In this document: positions 1 to 9,225 of the stretch, piece after piece
How the letters are laid out: every line of letters starts with the position of its first letter
How positions within the stretch are numbered: position 1 is the first letter of the stretch
Assembly (NCBI GenBank): GCA_019915135.1
Contig: JAHLMK010000002.1
Span: 2,914,001-2,978,000 of the forward strand
DNA from: Strobilurus pachycystidiatus
Taxonomy: Eukaryota; Basidiomycota; Agaricomycetes; Agaricales; Physalacriaceae
Direction of reading: 5' to 3'
DNA length: 64,000 bases
Position numbers and translations under genes: made by a program
The notes under the pieces: generated by a model
Databases searched by the model: none
What the model was told of the DNA's origin: nothing
What the model saw: only the letters and a program-made list of their open reading frames with translations

Positions 1-53
1 CCGGGCCCGATCCTGCCCCCCACAACTTCTCTCAAAGCCCTGGTCTCCAAAGG

Positions 54-1462
54 ATGGGGTCTGAGACTCCCACCGCGGTAGGGAACCGCCTCGTCCCACT
101 TCGCCCTGAACTGACTTACGCGGAATGGAAGGAGGTTTCCAAGAGCGCCCCCCCCGCACTTCGCCGTAGGCACCGACCCTGCCGAAACTGGAACCTCCCT
201 CCTCGACACCGGCCCAGGGAACGATTCCCACAACCGCGAGTACATAGGTACCCCCCGTCCAATCTCCGCCACTGAAAAAGGGAAGGAGCGCGAACTACCA
301 ACCGCCGCATTTCCCGAAGACCGCGAAACCGGCGACGATGACGAAGTGAAACCCAAATCCCACCGCCGGCGAGGGCCGAAGGACTCTCACGGCAAGTCTC
401 ATCTCTCCACCCTCCTCCGCTCCCCCACACTCATCCCCCCCCCCTTCCCCCCCCCAGGTACGTGGTCCGACGAGAAACTCCTCGGAGCCGGTGTAGACGT
501 GAATGACGCCGAGCGGGGCAATGAGGCTACCGCCCTCGCCGCTTACGACCTGGGTCTGCTACAGGTGATCCCGTTTCTCGTTCCCCTCTCTAACCTCCCT
601 CCTGACCGTTCACCAGCTCGCGAGCCCGGCGTGCAAAGCGTGCGGGAACACCCGCAGCGCCAAAGGAAAACCCCGGCTATGCCTTCTACCTGCTGATCCG
701 CGACGAGCGATTGGCTGCTTTTACTGCCGCCACCAACGTTCCCGGTGTTCTTTCATGGGCCCAAAGGCGACCACAAAAACCGCCAAGTCGGCGACCAAAT
801 CCGGTACCGCGCCCTTCAAACCCGCGGGCCACCCTTCTCACAAAGCCACCCCTCATCTCTCTTCAACCGCGGAATCCTCCACCGTCCCCCGCACCCGTCT
901 CCAATCCAGCGCCATTCCCGACGCCCGCTTCAAACAAGGTCAAGCTGAACTTGACATGATCGTTGGGGCCCGTATAGCTGAAAACGAGTGGTCCGGCGAT
1001 CTCTTCCTAGATCTGGGCTCCCCCCATCTCGCCGCGCACCTTTCCACCCTCCTTCGCGCTTACGACATGGAAATTTGCCACCTGCATAGCGTCGACCGGC
1101 AGATCGCCGCGCTGCAAGATGAGCGCTCATCGCTCGCCGACCACCTCACATTGCTGGTCGATCGGGTCCACACCATCCTCTCGCAACTGGAAACCTTGGA
1201 GGGCGAAAGCCGGGACCAGGATGCTTCCGCGAGCGACGAGAGCGACGAGGAGGACCGCGAAGACCAGGCTAAACCCATCAAGAAAACTCGCGGCAAGGGG
1301 AACCGGAAGGAACCCGACAGCGAAGTGGAAGTCATCGAAAGTCCCGGCCCTTCAGTTCCGCGAAAACGCTCGCGTGTTGTTGAGAAGGAAGTGGAGGGAG
1401 AGAGCGGGGACGACAGCAGCGTTGAAGAGGTCCCGCCTAAAAGCAAGAAACTCCGCGTGTAG
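54..1462 (+). CDS. Cysteine-cluster, coiled-coil, acidic nuclear-type protein; 5' end unresolved
   Basis: No family is recognised. The clear part is an exon open in one frame from about 115 to 564, a 52-nt intron 565-616 (GTGATC...CACCAG, with CTAAC/CTGAC branch candidates), and an exon 617-1462. The second exon starts with six cysteines spaced Cx2Cx12Cx11Cx2Cx6C followed by Ser-Phe. Next come a Ser/Thr/Pro-rich linker, a leucine-rich helical segment around 1065-1200 likely to form a coiled coil, a long Asp/Glu-rich stretch, and basic patches (PRKRSR, KSKKLRV at the C-terminus) like nuclear localisation signals. An ATG at 54 is in another frame from the 115-564 exon. An unplaced intron or an indel in the eight-C run near 150 must lie between, or the start is outside the window. 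It converges with pol and resembles the next gene in layout. Confidence 0.55.
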
Positions 1463-1623
1463 GTACATCCCCCCCCCCCTTTTTCTTGTAGAGTACATCC
1501 TCCCCTGTAACACTTGTGCGCATGTCCAAAAAAAAAACAAACTTTTTCTTGATCCACCCTCCGGCCGAGTGAAAAGACGGGACGCCTGGGCCGACTTATG
1601 TCACCCGGCCACGTTCCCAACCG

Positions 1624-1631
1624 TATATAAG
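1624..1631 (+). promoter_or_regulatory. TATA box for the second cysteine-cluster gene
   Basis: TATATAAG lies 58 nt upstream of the ATG at 1689 and is followed by a C/T-rich stretch, the usual layout of a fungal core promoter. It shows that the plus-strand gene has its own promoter, separate from the LTR that drives gag-pol. Confidence 0.7.
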
Positions 1632-1688
1632 AAGGGAAGGAGACGGGGAGTCGCACTCTTGCCTTTCTCCTCCCCCCCCAAAACTTGA

Positions 1689-2421
1689 ATGCAAAACCCC
1701 GAGACCAATCCCGTCATACGCCACCAGCGTGACGGCTATCTATGGGATAGATACGACACCAGCGCCGCGTGGGCCACCCGTACCATGGAGTACGCGGGCT
1801 TGGACCCCATGAGTCCACGGAACGAGACCTGGGAACGCCGGGTCGAGATCGGGCTCAAGCAAGGCATCCTATTCGTGCGCTCTATCCCACAGCCGCGCTC
1901 ACGCCTGACATCATGCCCAGAACCGGGAACCCAAATGCGCCGGTTGCGAGGGAACCGCCCACCAATGTCTTACGCCAATAGTCCCCGACAGCATCCCACT
2001 CTCCCCCCCCGCGAAGTGCGCGCAATGCGTCAAAGACACCCGCCTCTGCTCCTTCCAGGACGTACCCGCCACACATCCAGAAGAGCAGTACTGGGAGCGA
2101 CTGAAACGCGCGGGCGTGAACCAGCTCTTTCAATTCCGGCAATTCTACGACGCGGACGGGGAAACGTCGCAGAGAAGACTGGCCATCCTGGAGTCAAAGA
2201 TCCGGACCCTACAGCAAGACAGGAGGGAAACGCTGCGGAGGATCGGCGAGATTGAGAGAAAAATGGGGGATCTCATGCTGCTACGTCGGCAGTACATCGA
2301 GGAAGGCAAAGGCAGGGCGGAGATGACCGCAACCAGCCTTGTTGCCCAGGAAGGTAGCCGCGCCACAGACCTGTACGCAGCCGCGTATCCGGCGAGAAGG
2401 TACCCAGAACATAGCAGCTGA
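1689..2421 (+). CDS. Zn2Cys6-like cysteine cluster plus coiled-coil protein (228 aa, two exons)
   Basis: Exons 1689-1874 and 1921-2421 join across a 46-nt intron (GTGCGC...CCCAG with a CTGAC branch point 13 nt before the acceptor). The join is exactly in frame and gives 228 residues. Just after the junction, six cysteines are spaced Cx2Cx6Cx16Cx2Cx6C, which fits the fungal Zn2Cys6 binuclear cluster except for a long central loop and few basic residues between the first cysteines. A charged heptad-like segment of about 60 residues follows (about 2130-2310), placed where Zn2Cys6 activators carry their dimerisation helix. Its TATA box is at 1624. Family knowledge would make it a DNA-binding regulator; that is inference, and a structural zinc site is the alternative. 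It points toward the 3' end of pol, about 360 bp away. Confidence 0.65.
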
Positions 2422-2502
2422 GACAGAAGCCTGTAAACCCTATCCCCGTAATGAAAATTCAGACGCGTCCCAGCGAGACACAGGGGAAAAAAAACCCGAG
2501 CC

Positions 2503-2649
2503 GCGCCACACGCGGACCACCAGAATCTAAAACAAACCAACAAGGTCGCGCCACACGCGACCCCAAAGAAACGGGCGCCCGACACCGGGACACCGCCAAC
2601 CAATCGCGGCCACACCGCTAACCGAACCAAGACGGGTGCGCCACACGCG
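2503..2649 (+). repeat. 12-bp direct repeats at 45-bp spacing between convergent genes
   Basis: GCGCCACACGCG occurs at 2503, 2548 and 2638, that is at intervals of 45 and 90 bp. The rest of the 2422-2785 gap is A/C-rich and has no ORF of interest. The spacing suggests a decayed 45-bp tandem array. It sits where the gag-pol transcript and the convergent cysteine-cluster transcript would both end, so a role in termination or packaging is possible but unproven. Confidence 0.6.
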
Positions 2650-2785
2650 GACCGAAATGAACCATTGCACCCTCACCGCCAGACCCAGAGCCCCAGGCCA
2701 TCAAGAGCAGCACACACACGCACACCACAGGTGGACAGGAAGTGATAGAAATAGACACAGGATGAAAATACAGCGTTGACAGTAG

Positions 2786-5700
2786 CTAGTCCTCGCCTTC
2801 CTCTATGGATTCCTCCAGCCGCAACAGGTCGTCGGGGGGCATGACTGCGTCGACCAAAATCCGTGGTAGGGGAATCGATGCTCGCTCAAAATATGGCATG
2901 ACGCGGCGTGCGGCAACCGGGCGCGCGTAGGGAGTGCCATCCAGATCAACAATGATATACGCCCCGCCGCGGGTACGTGACAGCACAAACAACGGCCCAA
3001 AGTACCGTTCCTGCCACTTCCCGCCAACTGAACCGTCCACCTTGCTATTGCGGAGGAGAACAACGTCCCCGCGCGTGAAGTCGAAGTCCACTATACGGTT
3101 CTTGTGCTCCTCCGCCCAGCGCCTCACCGAGGCCAGGCGTGACTCGTGAACACGCTCGCGAAGTGCGTCAAGCTCTTCGCCCCGAAACTGTAGTGCGGCA
3201 GCGCGAGTCGCAATGAGGTCCGTGCGGGACAACGGGGAAGATGGCGGGTCCAAAAGGAAAGTTGCCTCCACATAGTCAAACGGCAAGATAGGCTCCACCC
3301 CCGTCGCCGCACGGTACGGACTAACTCCCATCTGGCGCGACACGGTAACACGCTCCGCCCAGAGCATCGCGTAAACACAACGCCACCACCATTTCGCTAC
3401 ACCCTTCGCGATTTTGTAGAGTCCCTCGCGAACGTCGAAATGGCGGTTCTCGATCACGCCCTGAGCTTGTGAGTTGTACGCCGAAATACGGATATGCTTG
3501 ATCCCATACTTCTTCTCGAGGACGCCCAGGGCCTTGACGAAGGGAGGTCCGTTGTCCGTAACGATCTCACGGAGCGAACCCCAGCGCGTAATGAGCTCTT
3601 CGTAGATAAAATCCGCGATGGTGTTTGCGTTCTCGTTACGAAGCGCGCGTGCCTCGGGCCAGGCAGTGAGGGAGCAGCGCGCGTGAACAAGCGCCTTGTA
3701 GCCGTTGGAGGGTTCCATAAAAAAAGTATCGATGTGCGCCTTTGTGAAGAGCGGCGCGGGGTACGCCACCACCGGCGGAATGTGCCAATGCTGTGTCTGG
3801 CGGACCTGGCACCAATGACACGTCCTAACAAACCAAGCAATATCCGCGGACATGTGCGGCCACCAGAAGCGGAGCACAAGGTGCTGTCGAACCGGGAAAA
3901 CACCTTTGTGCCCAAGGTCATCGTGAGCCATTTTAACCAAGCGGAGACGGCGGGACAACGGGACCACCAGCTGATGGTGACCCCCAGCGTTGCGCCGCCA
4001 TAGCTCGCCGTCTTGAAGGAAGAAGTCGGAAGCATAACGGATGAAGTTTCGCAGGCGAGGCTCGTCCAGGCCGGGTGGCGCCGCGAAATCACGGAGGTAG
4101 TCGCGGACCATGTTCACGCGTCCTTCGAGCACCAGGCTTTTCGGCGTGACGGGGAAGGCTGGTTCTGGGGCCTCCTCCAAAGACTCCGCGGTCGCGGCAA
4201 AACACAGGGAAAAAGAAGATAGAACGAGTGTGAGTCTTTCACCACCGAGCTGGTGAAACGGGAGGGGATTCATGATATGAAGGAACGAGTACTTCTCATC
4301 CAACCAATTGGGGTCGTCTTCCACGACACCTTCACCGGGAAAAGGGCGGCGGCGCGAAAGACCGTCCACCCCATGTAAGACACCCGGGACGTGGATCAAC
4401 TTGAAATGAAACAAAAGCACACCCGCGACCCAGCGGTTGATAGTCGCGGATGGGTTCATATCGGGGTTGTTGAGCATACCCTTGATTGCGGTCGCGTCGA
4501 CTTCAACAACTAGGTTGCGGACTCCGATAATGAACAGCTGGACCGCCTTAAGGGCGCGGTACACCCCGTAGAGCTCCAGCTTTGGCTGACTATAGTTTGC
4601 TTCTCGCGCGTTCAATGGTATAGAACCGCAACGGTTGAGGTACCGCAGCTTCGAGTCAGAGAGCTCTTCCTGAAACAGGGCATAGCCAATGGCGATGTTG
4701 CTGGAATCGACCGCGAGTACGACCGGGGCGTCGGACGCGTAGTCAATAGGGCGCAAAGCGGGGGACTGAGCGATCTCCTCCTTGAGAGTCTCCTGGGCGG
4801 CCGTGTGTACTGGGAGCCAGACGAAAGGAACGTCCTTTCGCGTGAGGTCCACCAACGGGCGCGAGATCGCCGCATAATTCCAGACAAAATTGCGCATGAG
4901 GCCAGCTGTGCCCAGGAAGGCGCGGACATCGGTGACGTCCCGGCAAGGTCCCCAGGATAGAACCTTGGCCACCTTGGACTCATCCGGTATTCGTCCTTCG
5001 TAAGTGCAGGTGTGACCGACAATAACTGCCTCGGGAACACAGAGGTAGGCCTTCTTCCCCGACCAAGTGCAACCAACGTACTTGATGCGCTCAATGACGC
5101 GGTTCAAATTGAGGAAATGTTCCCAGATGAAACGGCGGATCCCGGGGTTCCCGGCAATGGTTTCGAAACCTCCCCCGGGAAGCTCGTACCGCGTAGGCGG
5201 TCCCTTGATCCCCGCGTCATCCAGGAAAGGAATGGTGACGTGCGGAATCTCGTCGCGGAGGGTATATGTGACGTCGCCGTGGAGTACTTGAACGGAGTTG
5301 GTCCAACCCATAGGCAACTTTGTGAGACGGAAGGTCCCCAAGGGTGTTTGGAACGTGGTGAAGTCGCGGGACAGTACCGCCAGAGATCGCTGATCGAAGG
5401 CCACATATAAGTCCAGGACGCCGTAGCACGCGCGAGCACCAAAAGACTCCGCAAGTGTCTCGATGAATGGTATGACCCCCGAGTCACGGATAGTGACTGC
5501 GTTCAAAGGTTGAAGGTCGTGGACAATACGGAGAGAGGTGCCGTCCTTCTTGAGGACTGTGAACCAACGCGACCGGTAAGACGAGTTGCTTGGTTCGTAA
5601 GCGCCTGAGGAGATCTTTTCGCGGACGATGCGGATGATCTGCTCGTAGAGACCAGGGGGAATGGGAATGTTACGGTGAACCCAAGGTGTATGCTCAGTAA

Positions 5701-6481
5701 CAGGCATCACCACTGGTGGAAAGAAGTCCTCGCGGAAATGCCCCTTCTGTGACTCATCCCAGGCAAACGCTCCCTCTTGCTGCATCATCAGCCAATGCAT
5801 GAGCTTACGCTCCTCAGCCCAAAGGAAATCCCCGGGGTGGAGAGAGTCGATGACGTCGCGGTTGGCGGAAGTGTAACGGCCCGTAGGTGCAAAGTCAGGC
5901 GGGTATAGAGGGAGAGGGACAAGGCTCGCCAGAGGGTCGCCGGCAATGTTTCGGCGAACGCGGAAGTGTTCAGGTAAGGTCGCGGGAACTGGCTTGACGC
6001 GGTCCGCTACCTTCTTGTACTTTTTGACGGCTAGGATGCCGTATGGGGTATAGTGAGAGCTCTCCTCTTCGTACGGGTGAATGAGAGCCTCCAGCGCGAC
6101 AGTATGAAGGGGGTTTTCGACAAGGAGAGAGAGAAACCCTTGCTGAAGGGGTGTCTCGGTTATGGGCAGGGTCACGCGGGGACCGCAGTGACCCGTCGCG
6201 GGGTATCCCTCGCCGTAACAGTCGCCATAGGTGGCGGCTGCATAGACAAATGCGCGATCGGAGAAAGAAAGATGAGAATTATCAGAGTGAACAGACGCGG
6301 AGACGAGGGAAGGGGAGAGACCAGAAATAGATATAGAGAAACCAGGCAGCGATGCCGTATCCTGTATGAGGTACGGGTCCGTTACTGGTTCGGCGAGGCG
6401 AGGTGTCCTGAACGAGTGTTCCGATGAGAGTTGATGTACCGAAATGACCAAACCGAGTTCGTCTTGAGTAATTGATTCCAT
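2786..6481 (-). CDS. pol: Ty3/gypsy pol polyprotein: reverse transcriptase, RNase H, integrase (1231 aa)
   Basis: This is the replication enzyme of the retroelement. Reverse transcriptase occupies roughly residues 280-500, with LPMGW near 390 and the catalytic core as FLDD near 420 in place of the usual Y-x-DD. RNase H begins near VDSSN (about 590). Integrase has an HHCC-type finger (HDDLGHKG near 850, CHWC near 888) and the catalytic triad D (IDTF, about 917), D (TDNG, about 976) and E (VIENR, about 1011), with the Dx35E spacing of retroviral integrases. A basic C-terminal domain follows; no chromodomain is seen. The protease is not here but at the end of gag. The ATG is embedded in the gag stop codon (TAATG). 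The frame is open throughout, so the enzyme may be functional. Confidence 0.93.
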   Translation of the reverse strand: MESITQDELGLVISVHQLSSEHSFRTPRLAEPVTDPYLIQDTASLPGFSISISGLSPSLVSASVHSDNSHLSFSDRAFVYAAATYGDCYGEGYPATGHCGPRVTLPITETPLQQGFLSLLVENPLHTVALEALIHPYEEESSHYTPYGILAVKKYKKVADRVKPVPATLPEHFRVRRNIAGDPLASLVPLPLYPPDFAPTGRYTSANRDVIDSLHPGDFLWAEERKLMHWLMMQQEGAFAWDESQKGHFREDFFPPVVMPVTEHTPWVHRNIPIPPGLYEQIIRIVREKISSGAYEPSNSSYRSRWFTVLKKDGTSLRIVHDLQPLNAVTIRDSGVIPFIETLAESFGARACYGVLDLYVAFDQRSLAVLSRDFTTFQTPLGTFRLTKLPMGWTNSVQVLHGDVTYTLRDEIPHVTIPFLDDAGIKGPPTRYELPGGGFETIAGNPGIRRFIWEHFLNLNRVIERIKYVGCTWSGKKAYLCVPEAVIVGHTCTYEGRIPDESKVAKVLSWGPCRDVTDVRAFLGTAGLMRNFVWNYAAISRPLVDLTRKDVPFVWLPVHTAAQETLKEEIAQSPALRPIDYASDAPVVLAVDSSNIAIGYALFQEELSDSKLRYLNRCGSIPLNAREANYSQPKLELYGVYRALKAVQLFIIGVRNLVVEVDATAIKGMLNNPDMNPSATINRWVAGVLLFHFKLIHVPGVLHGVDGLSRRRPFPGEGVVEDDPNWLDEKYSFLHIMNPLPFHQLGGERLTLVLSSFSLCFAATAESLEEAPEPAFPVTPKSLVLEGRVNMVRDYLRDFAAPPGLDEPRLRNFIRYASDFFLQDGELWRRNAGGHHQLVVPLSRRLRLVKMAHDDLGHKGVFPVRQHLVLRFWWPHMSADIAWFVRTCHWCQVRQTQHWHIPPVVAYPAPLFTKAHIDTFFMEPSNGYKALVHARCSLTAWPEARALRNENANTIADFIYEELITRWGSLREIVTDNGPPFVKALGVLEKKYGIKHIRISAYNSQAQGVIENRHFDVREGLYKIAKGVAKWWWRCVYAMLWAERVTVSRQMGVSPYRAATGVEPILPFDYVEATFLLDPPSSPLSRTDLIATRAAALQFRGEELDALRERVHESRLASVRRWAEEHKNRIVDFDFTRGDVVLLRNSKVDGSVGGKWQERYFGPLFVLSRTRGGAYIIVDLDGTPYARPVAARRVMPYFERASIPLPRILVDAVMPPDDLLRLEESIEEGED

Positions 6482-9225
6482 TAATCGCTAGTATCATCGC
6501 GGTTTACAGCGACCGCGGCACGCATGTGGATTAACGGATTCCGGGAGACCTGCATAGACCCGGCAGAAAACTGCGGGCATCCGCGACTGTGTGTAGGGAG
6601 CGTGATGGTGTGTTCCGAGTTAGGATCCTTGACGGCTAGTGTCTGGCCTCCGTCTTGGAAGTCCTTCAAAACCGCTTCCGCGAGAATAGTGAACGGGCGG
6701 CCGAGGAGGATGTTGTACATTGCACCAGGTACGACATGAACTTGAAGGTAGAAGGTGATGCCGCCAATCATGAAAGGGACATGGCGGCACATCCCGAGCG
6801 ACCGGTCGATCCCACCATTCGCAGATTGCACGCGAACCGTGACGGAGTTGTCAAGGGCAATGCCTAAAACGCGCCATACTGCTTCCGACATCGACACCAG
6901 TTGAGACCCTCCATCGAGAATCCCCTCCACCTCGTACGAGTGGTTGACCAGGACGGTGACCGCGCGGAGTGAAGCCGACTCGCCAGCCACAACCACGTCG
7001 TCGGGAACGGCGTATTGCATGACGGCATATGAACCGGGGTCCTCGCCCCAGCCCTCCTCCTCATGGAAGTGACCATTTTCTAGTGGCTCCTCAGGTTCCT
7101 CCACGATCTTCCCCATCATGGTGACCGCCGACAGGCCGGAAGGTACAAAAGGGGTGCCTTCAGGCTGCGCAGCACGGTGGCGAGGCGTGACAAACTCGCG
7201 GAAGAGTCGGCGAAGGTCCGGGGATATAGCCAGGAGGTCGCGAGCGCTGATGGTGGACTCGCCATCAAGGACCCGCCCTAGCACGCGATCCGCCGCAGAC
7301 GAATCCTCCACCGGGGCCGTTGCGCGGTACTGACGGACGGGTAGGCGCTCCCTGGGTGGGGGAACTGCTTGCACGCCCTTATGGGCAGGCGCTTCCTGAC
7401 GTGGTCCCTCGGCTGCAGGCTGCTGGGGCCGGGACTCGATAACGTGGCCTGGGTGAGGGGGAGGAGCGGGACGCGGGACCCTCGAAGGGCCCGCGGTTGA
7501 CGCTCCCCTCTGATCGTGAGGTTCCAAAATTTCAAGACCGTCCGCGCGGGGCTCGGGCTCCGGCGATGGTGTATGCGGGTTCCGCGATTCCTCTGCGCGG
7601 GTAGCGGGGTCAAGTCCCTTGCCCGCCGCAGGGAGGGGTGGTTTGTTCCGCGCTGACGACCTGGTCGCCATAGCATTTGCTGATAAAACCCGTCCCTTCC
7701 CTGTGTTCGAGCGGTGGACCGTAGATGAGTAAGCCGCGAGTTGGTCGTCCCAGACACCTTGACGTCCAATCACTTCCATATCGAAGGCGGACAACATGTT
7801 CGAGGAGACAGTCTGAACGGTGCCCAACGCCGGTGCGCGAGATCCAGACGGGGGAAAAACGGACAGCATGAAAGACTGCGTCGTGGCGTCGTTTGAAGGC
7901 GGGCTCTGGTTCTGGTAAGCCCGGCGAATACGGTCTGCCAGTGACCCAGGCCCGCGCGGGAAGCTAGATCCGTCGCGCATCTCGGCGCGACCATTAGCGT
8001 TGTTGCGAATGAAACCCAGGTGAAGGAGGTCATTGAACTCATCGCAGTAGTCCCACTTGGTCGCGGCACAAGTCTTTCGCTGGCAAAATCCGCACAGTTT
8101 TTGGACCAGCGCCGCGGCCTGACTTTGAGTAACCGGGGTGCCGTTGCGACGCATCTCGGTGACGAACGAGCTAAACTGGGCTGCCAATTGTGCAACACTC
8201 TGTTGCAGCTGCACCGTCGCTGAATCGAGAGGTTCTGTCTTAACCTCAACCGAGACCACGGGGGACTCGGCCACAGTATGGTTAATGAATGGATTGCGGG
8301 ACGCGCGTCCTCGGTCGGAGTAAATTGGCTGAGCTGGCGCGAGCGCCACTCGGTCGCCCTCAGACCCGGGGAGGATCCAGTCGGCAGCGCTAACGATTTC
8401 GGCGGAGGTATAGGGTAGGGTAGGCCGGTGATCTGGGTACCGCGTCTCGAGCCTATGACGGGTGAGCTTTTCTAGGTCTGATCCCAGGCCCAGGAAGAAA
8501 CATCTTGAGACATCTGCATTCGACACTTGGCCAGACTCTAAGAGAGCGCTGACCATTCCCATGAAGGTGCGGGAAAAAGCCCCCAACTGTTCGCGAGTTT
8601 GAATGGGCGCCTCGCGCGCTTGCTTGCGAGCAAAGTTTTCGAGATCCACGGGAACGTAGCGGCTAGCGCGGACGGATCCAGGATACATGTCATGGACCGC
8701 CTTCTTGAACTCATCCCACGTAACCGCGGGCCCGCCCATGACAACCGGTTTTCCACAAGCGTCCCACGACGTACGGACCTCCAGCGGGGCGTAGTGACAG
8801 GACCACTTGATTAGCTTGTCATCGTCGGTGACAGAGGCGTCTTCGCATTGCTGCTTGACGTCCTCTAGGTAGTCCTCGAGCTCATGTGGATGTCCGGAGA
8901 AATAAGGGGCATTCTTGCTAGTTCGCAAGGGCATTTTAGCGGCAGCCATAACGGCAGTAGAATGGGGAAGAGAAGACGTGGGGGATGTGGGAGGTGGCGA
9001 CTGCGATGCCGACGAGGTAGTATGCGATGCGGAGGATAAAAACGGCGAGGTGATATGTAAACGCGCAAGTGTGTCCTCGAGCGTTTCACCCGCCCTGTCG
9101 TAGACCGCGAAAGGGTCCTCGTCCGGTGGAAGGAGACCACGGAGGCGAAGCGAGAGAACTTCGGCTTCGAGGGTAATGAGACCCGCAGCGGCTTGGGTAG
9201 ATTGCGGCGAAAGGGTTGGGCCCAA
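6481..9225 (-). CDS. gag: Ty3/gypsy gag with C-terminal aspartic protease (914 aa)
   Basis: This is the capsid and protease polyprotein. After a Ser/Thr-rich leader, a helical capsid-like domain runs from about residue 105 (APYFSGHPHELEDYLEDVK) to about 300. A cysteine-rich patch (CGFCQRKTC) is a possible but atypical nucleic-acid-binding knuckle. A long disordered Pro/Arg-rich linker follows. Near residue 770, ILDGGSQ followed by a hydrophobic barrel-like segment matches the retropepsin active site, with DGG in place of DTG or DSG; family knowledge makes the Asp catalytic. The stop codon TAA overlaps the pol start by one base. The first ATG at 9225 is taken as the start; ATGs near residue 90 are alternatives. 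The frame is open, indicating a recent copy. Confidence 0.85.
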   Translation of the reverse strand: MGPTLSPQSTQAAAGLITLEAEVLSLRLRGLLPPDEDPFAVYDRAGETLEDTLARLHITSPFLSSASHTTSSASQSPPPTSPTSSLPHSTAVMAAAKMPLRTSKNAPYFSGHPHELEDYLEDVKQQCEDASVTDDDKLIKWSCHYAPLEVRTSWDACGKPVVMGGPAVTWDEFKKAVHDMYPGSVRASRYVPVDLENFARKQAREAPIQTREQLGAFSRTFMGMVSALLESGQVSNADVSRCFFLGLGSDLEKLTRHRLETRYPDHRPTLPYTSAEIVSAADWILPGSEGDRVALAPAQPIYSDRGRASRNPFINHTVAESPVVSVEVKTEPLDSATVQLQQSVAQLAAQFSSFVTEMRRNGTPVTQSQAAALVQKLCGFCQRKTCAATKWDYCDEFNDLLHLGFIRNNANGRAEMRDGSSFPRGPGSLADRIRRAYQNQSPPSNDATTQSFMLSVFPPSGSRAPALGTVQTVSSNMLSAFDMEVIGRQGVWDDQLAAYSSTVHRSNTGKGRVLSANAMATRSSARNKPPLPAAGKGLDPATRAEESRNPHTPSPEPEPRADGLEILEPHDQRGASTAGPSRVPRPAPPPHPGHVIESRPQQPAAEGPRQEAPAHKGVQAVPPPRERLPVRQYRATAPVEDSSAADRVLGRVLDGESTISARDLLAISPDLRRLFREFVTPRHRAAQPEGTPFVPSGLSAVTMMGKIVEEPEEPLENGHFHEEEGWGEDPGSYAVMQYAVPDDVVVAGESASLRAVTVLVNHSYEVEGILDGGSQLVSMSEAVWRVLGIALDNSVTVRVQSANGGIDRSLGMCRHVPFMIGGITFYLQVHVVPGAMYNILLGRPFTILAEAVLKDFQDGGQTLAVKDPNSEHTITLPTHSRGCPQFSAGSMQVSRNPLIHMRAAVAVNRDDTSD

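Noticed and set aside
1689..2255. Unspliced 188-codon reading of the second cysteine-cluster gene
   Set aside because: The frame loses all cysteine pairs; the 46-nt intron model gives a coherent protein.
1..2421. C-runs of eight or more taken as frameshift errors throughout
   Set aside because: For the second gene the frame change is explained by an intron. Only the run near 150 in the first gene remains unexplained.
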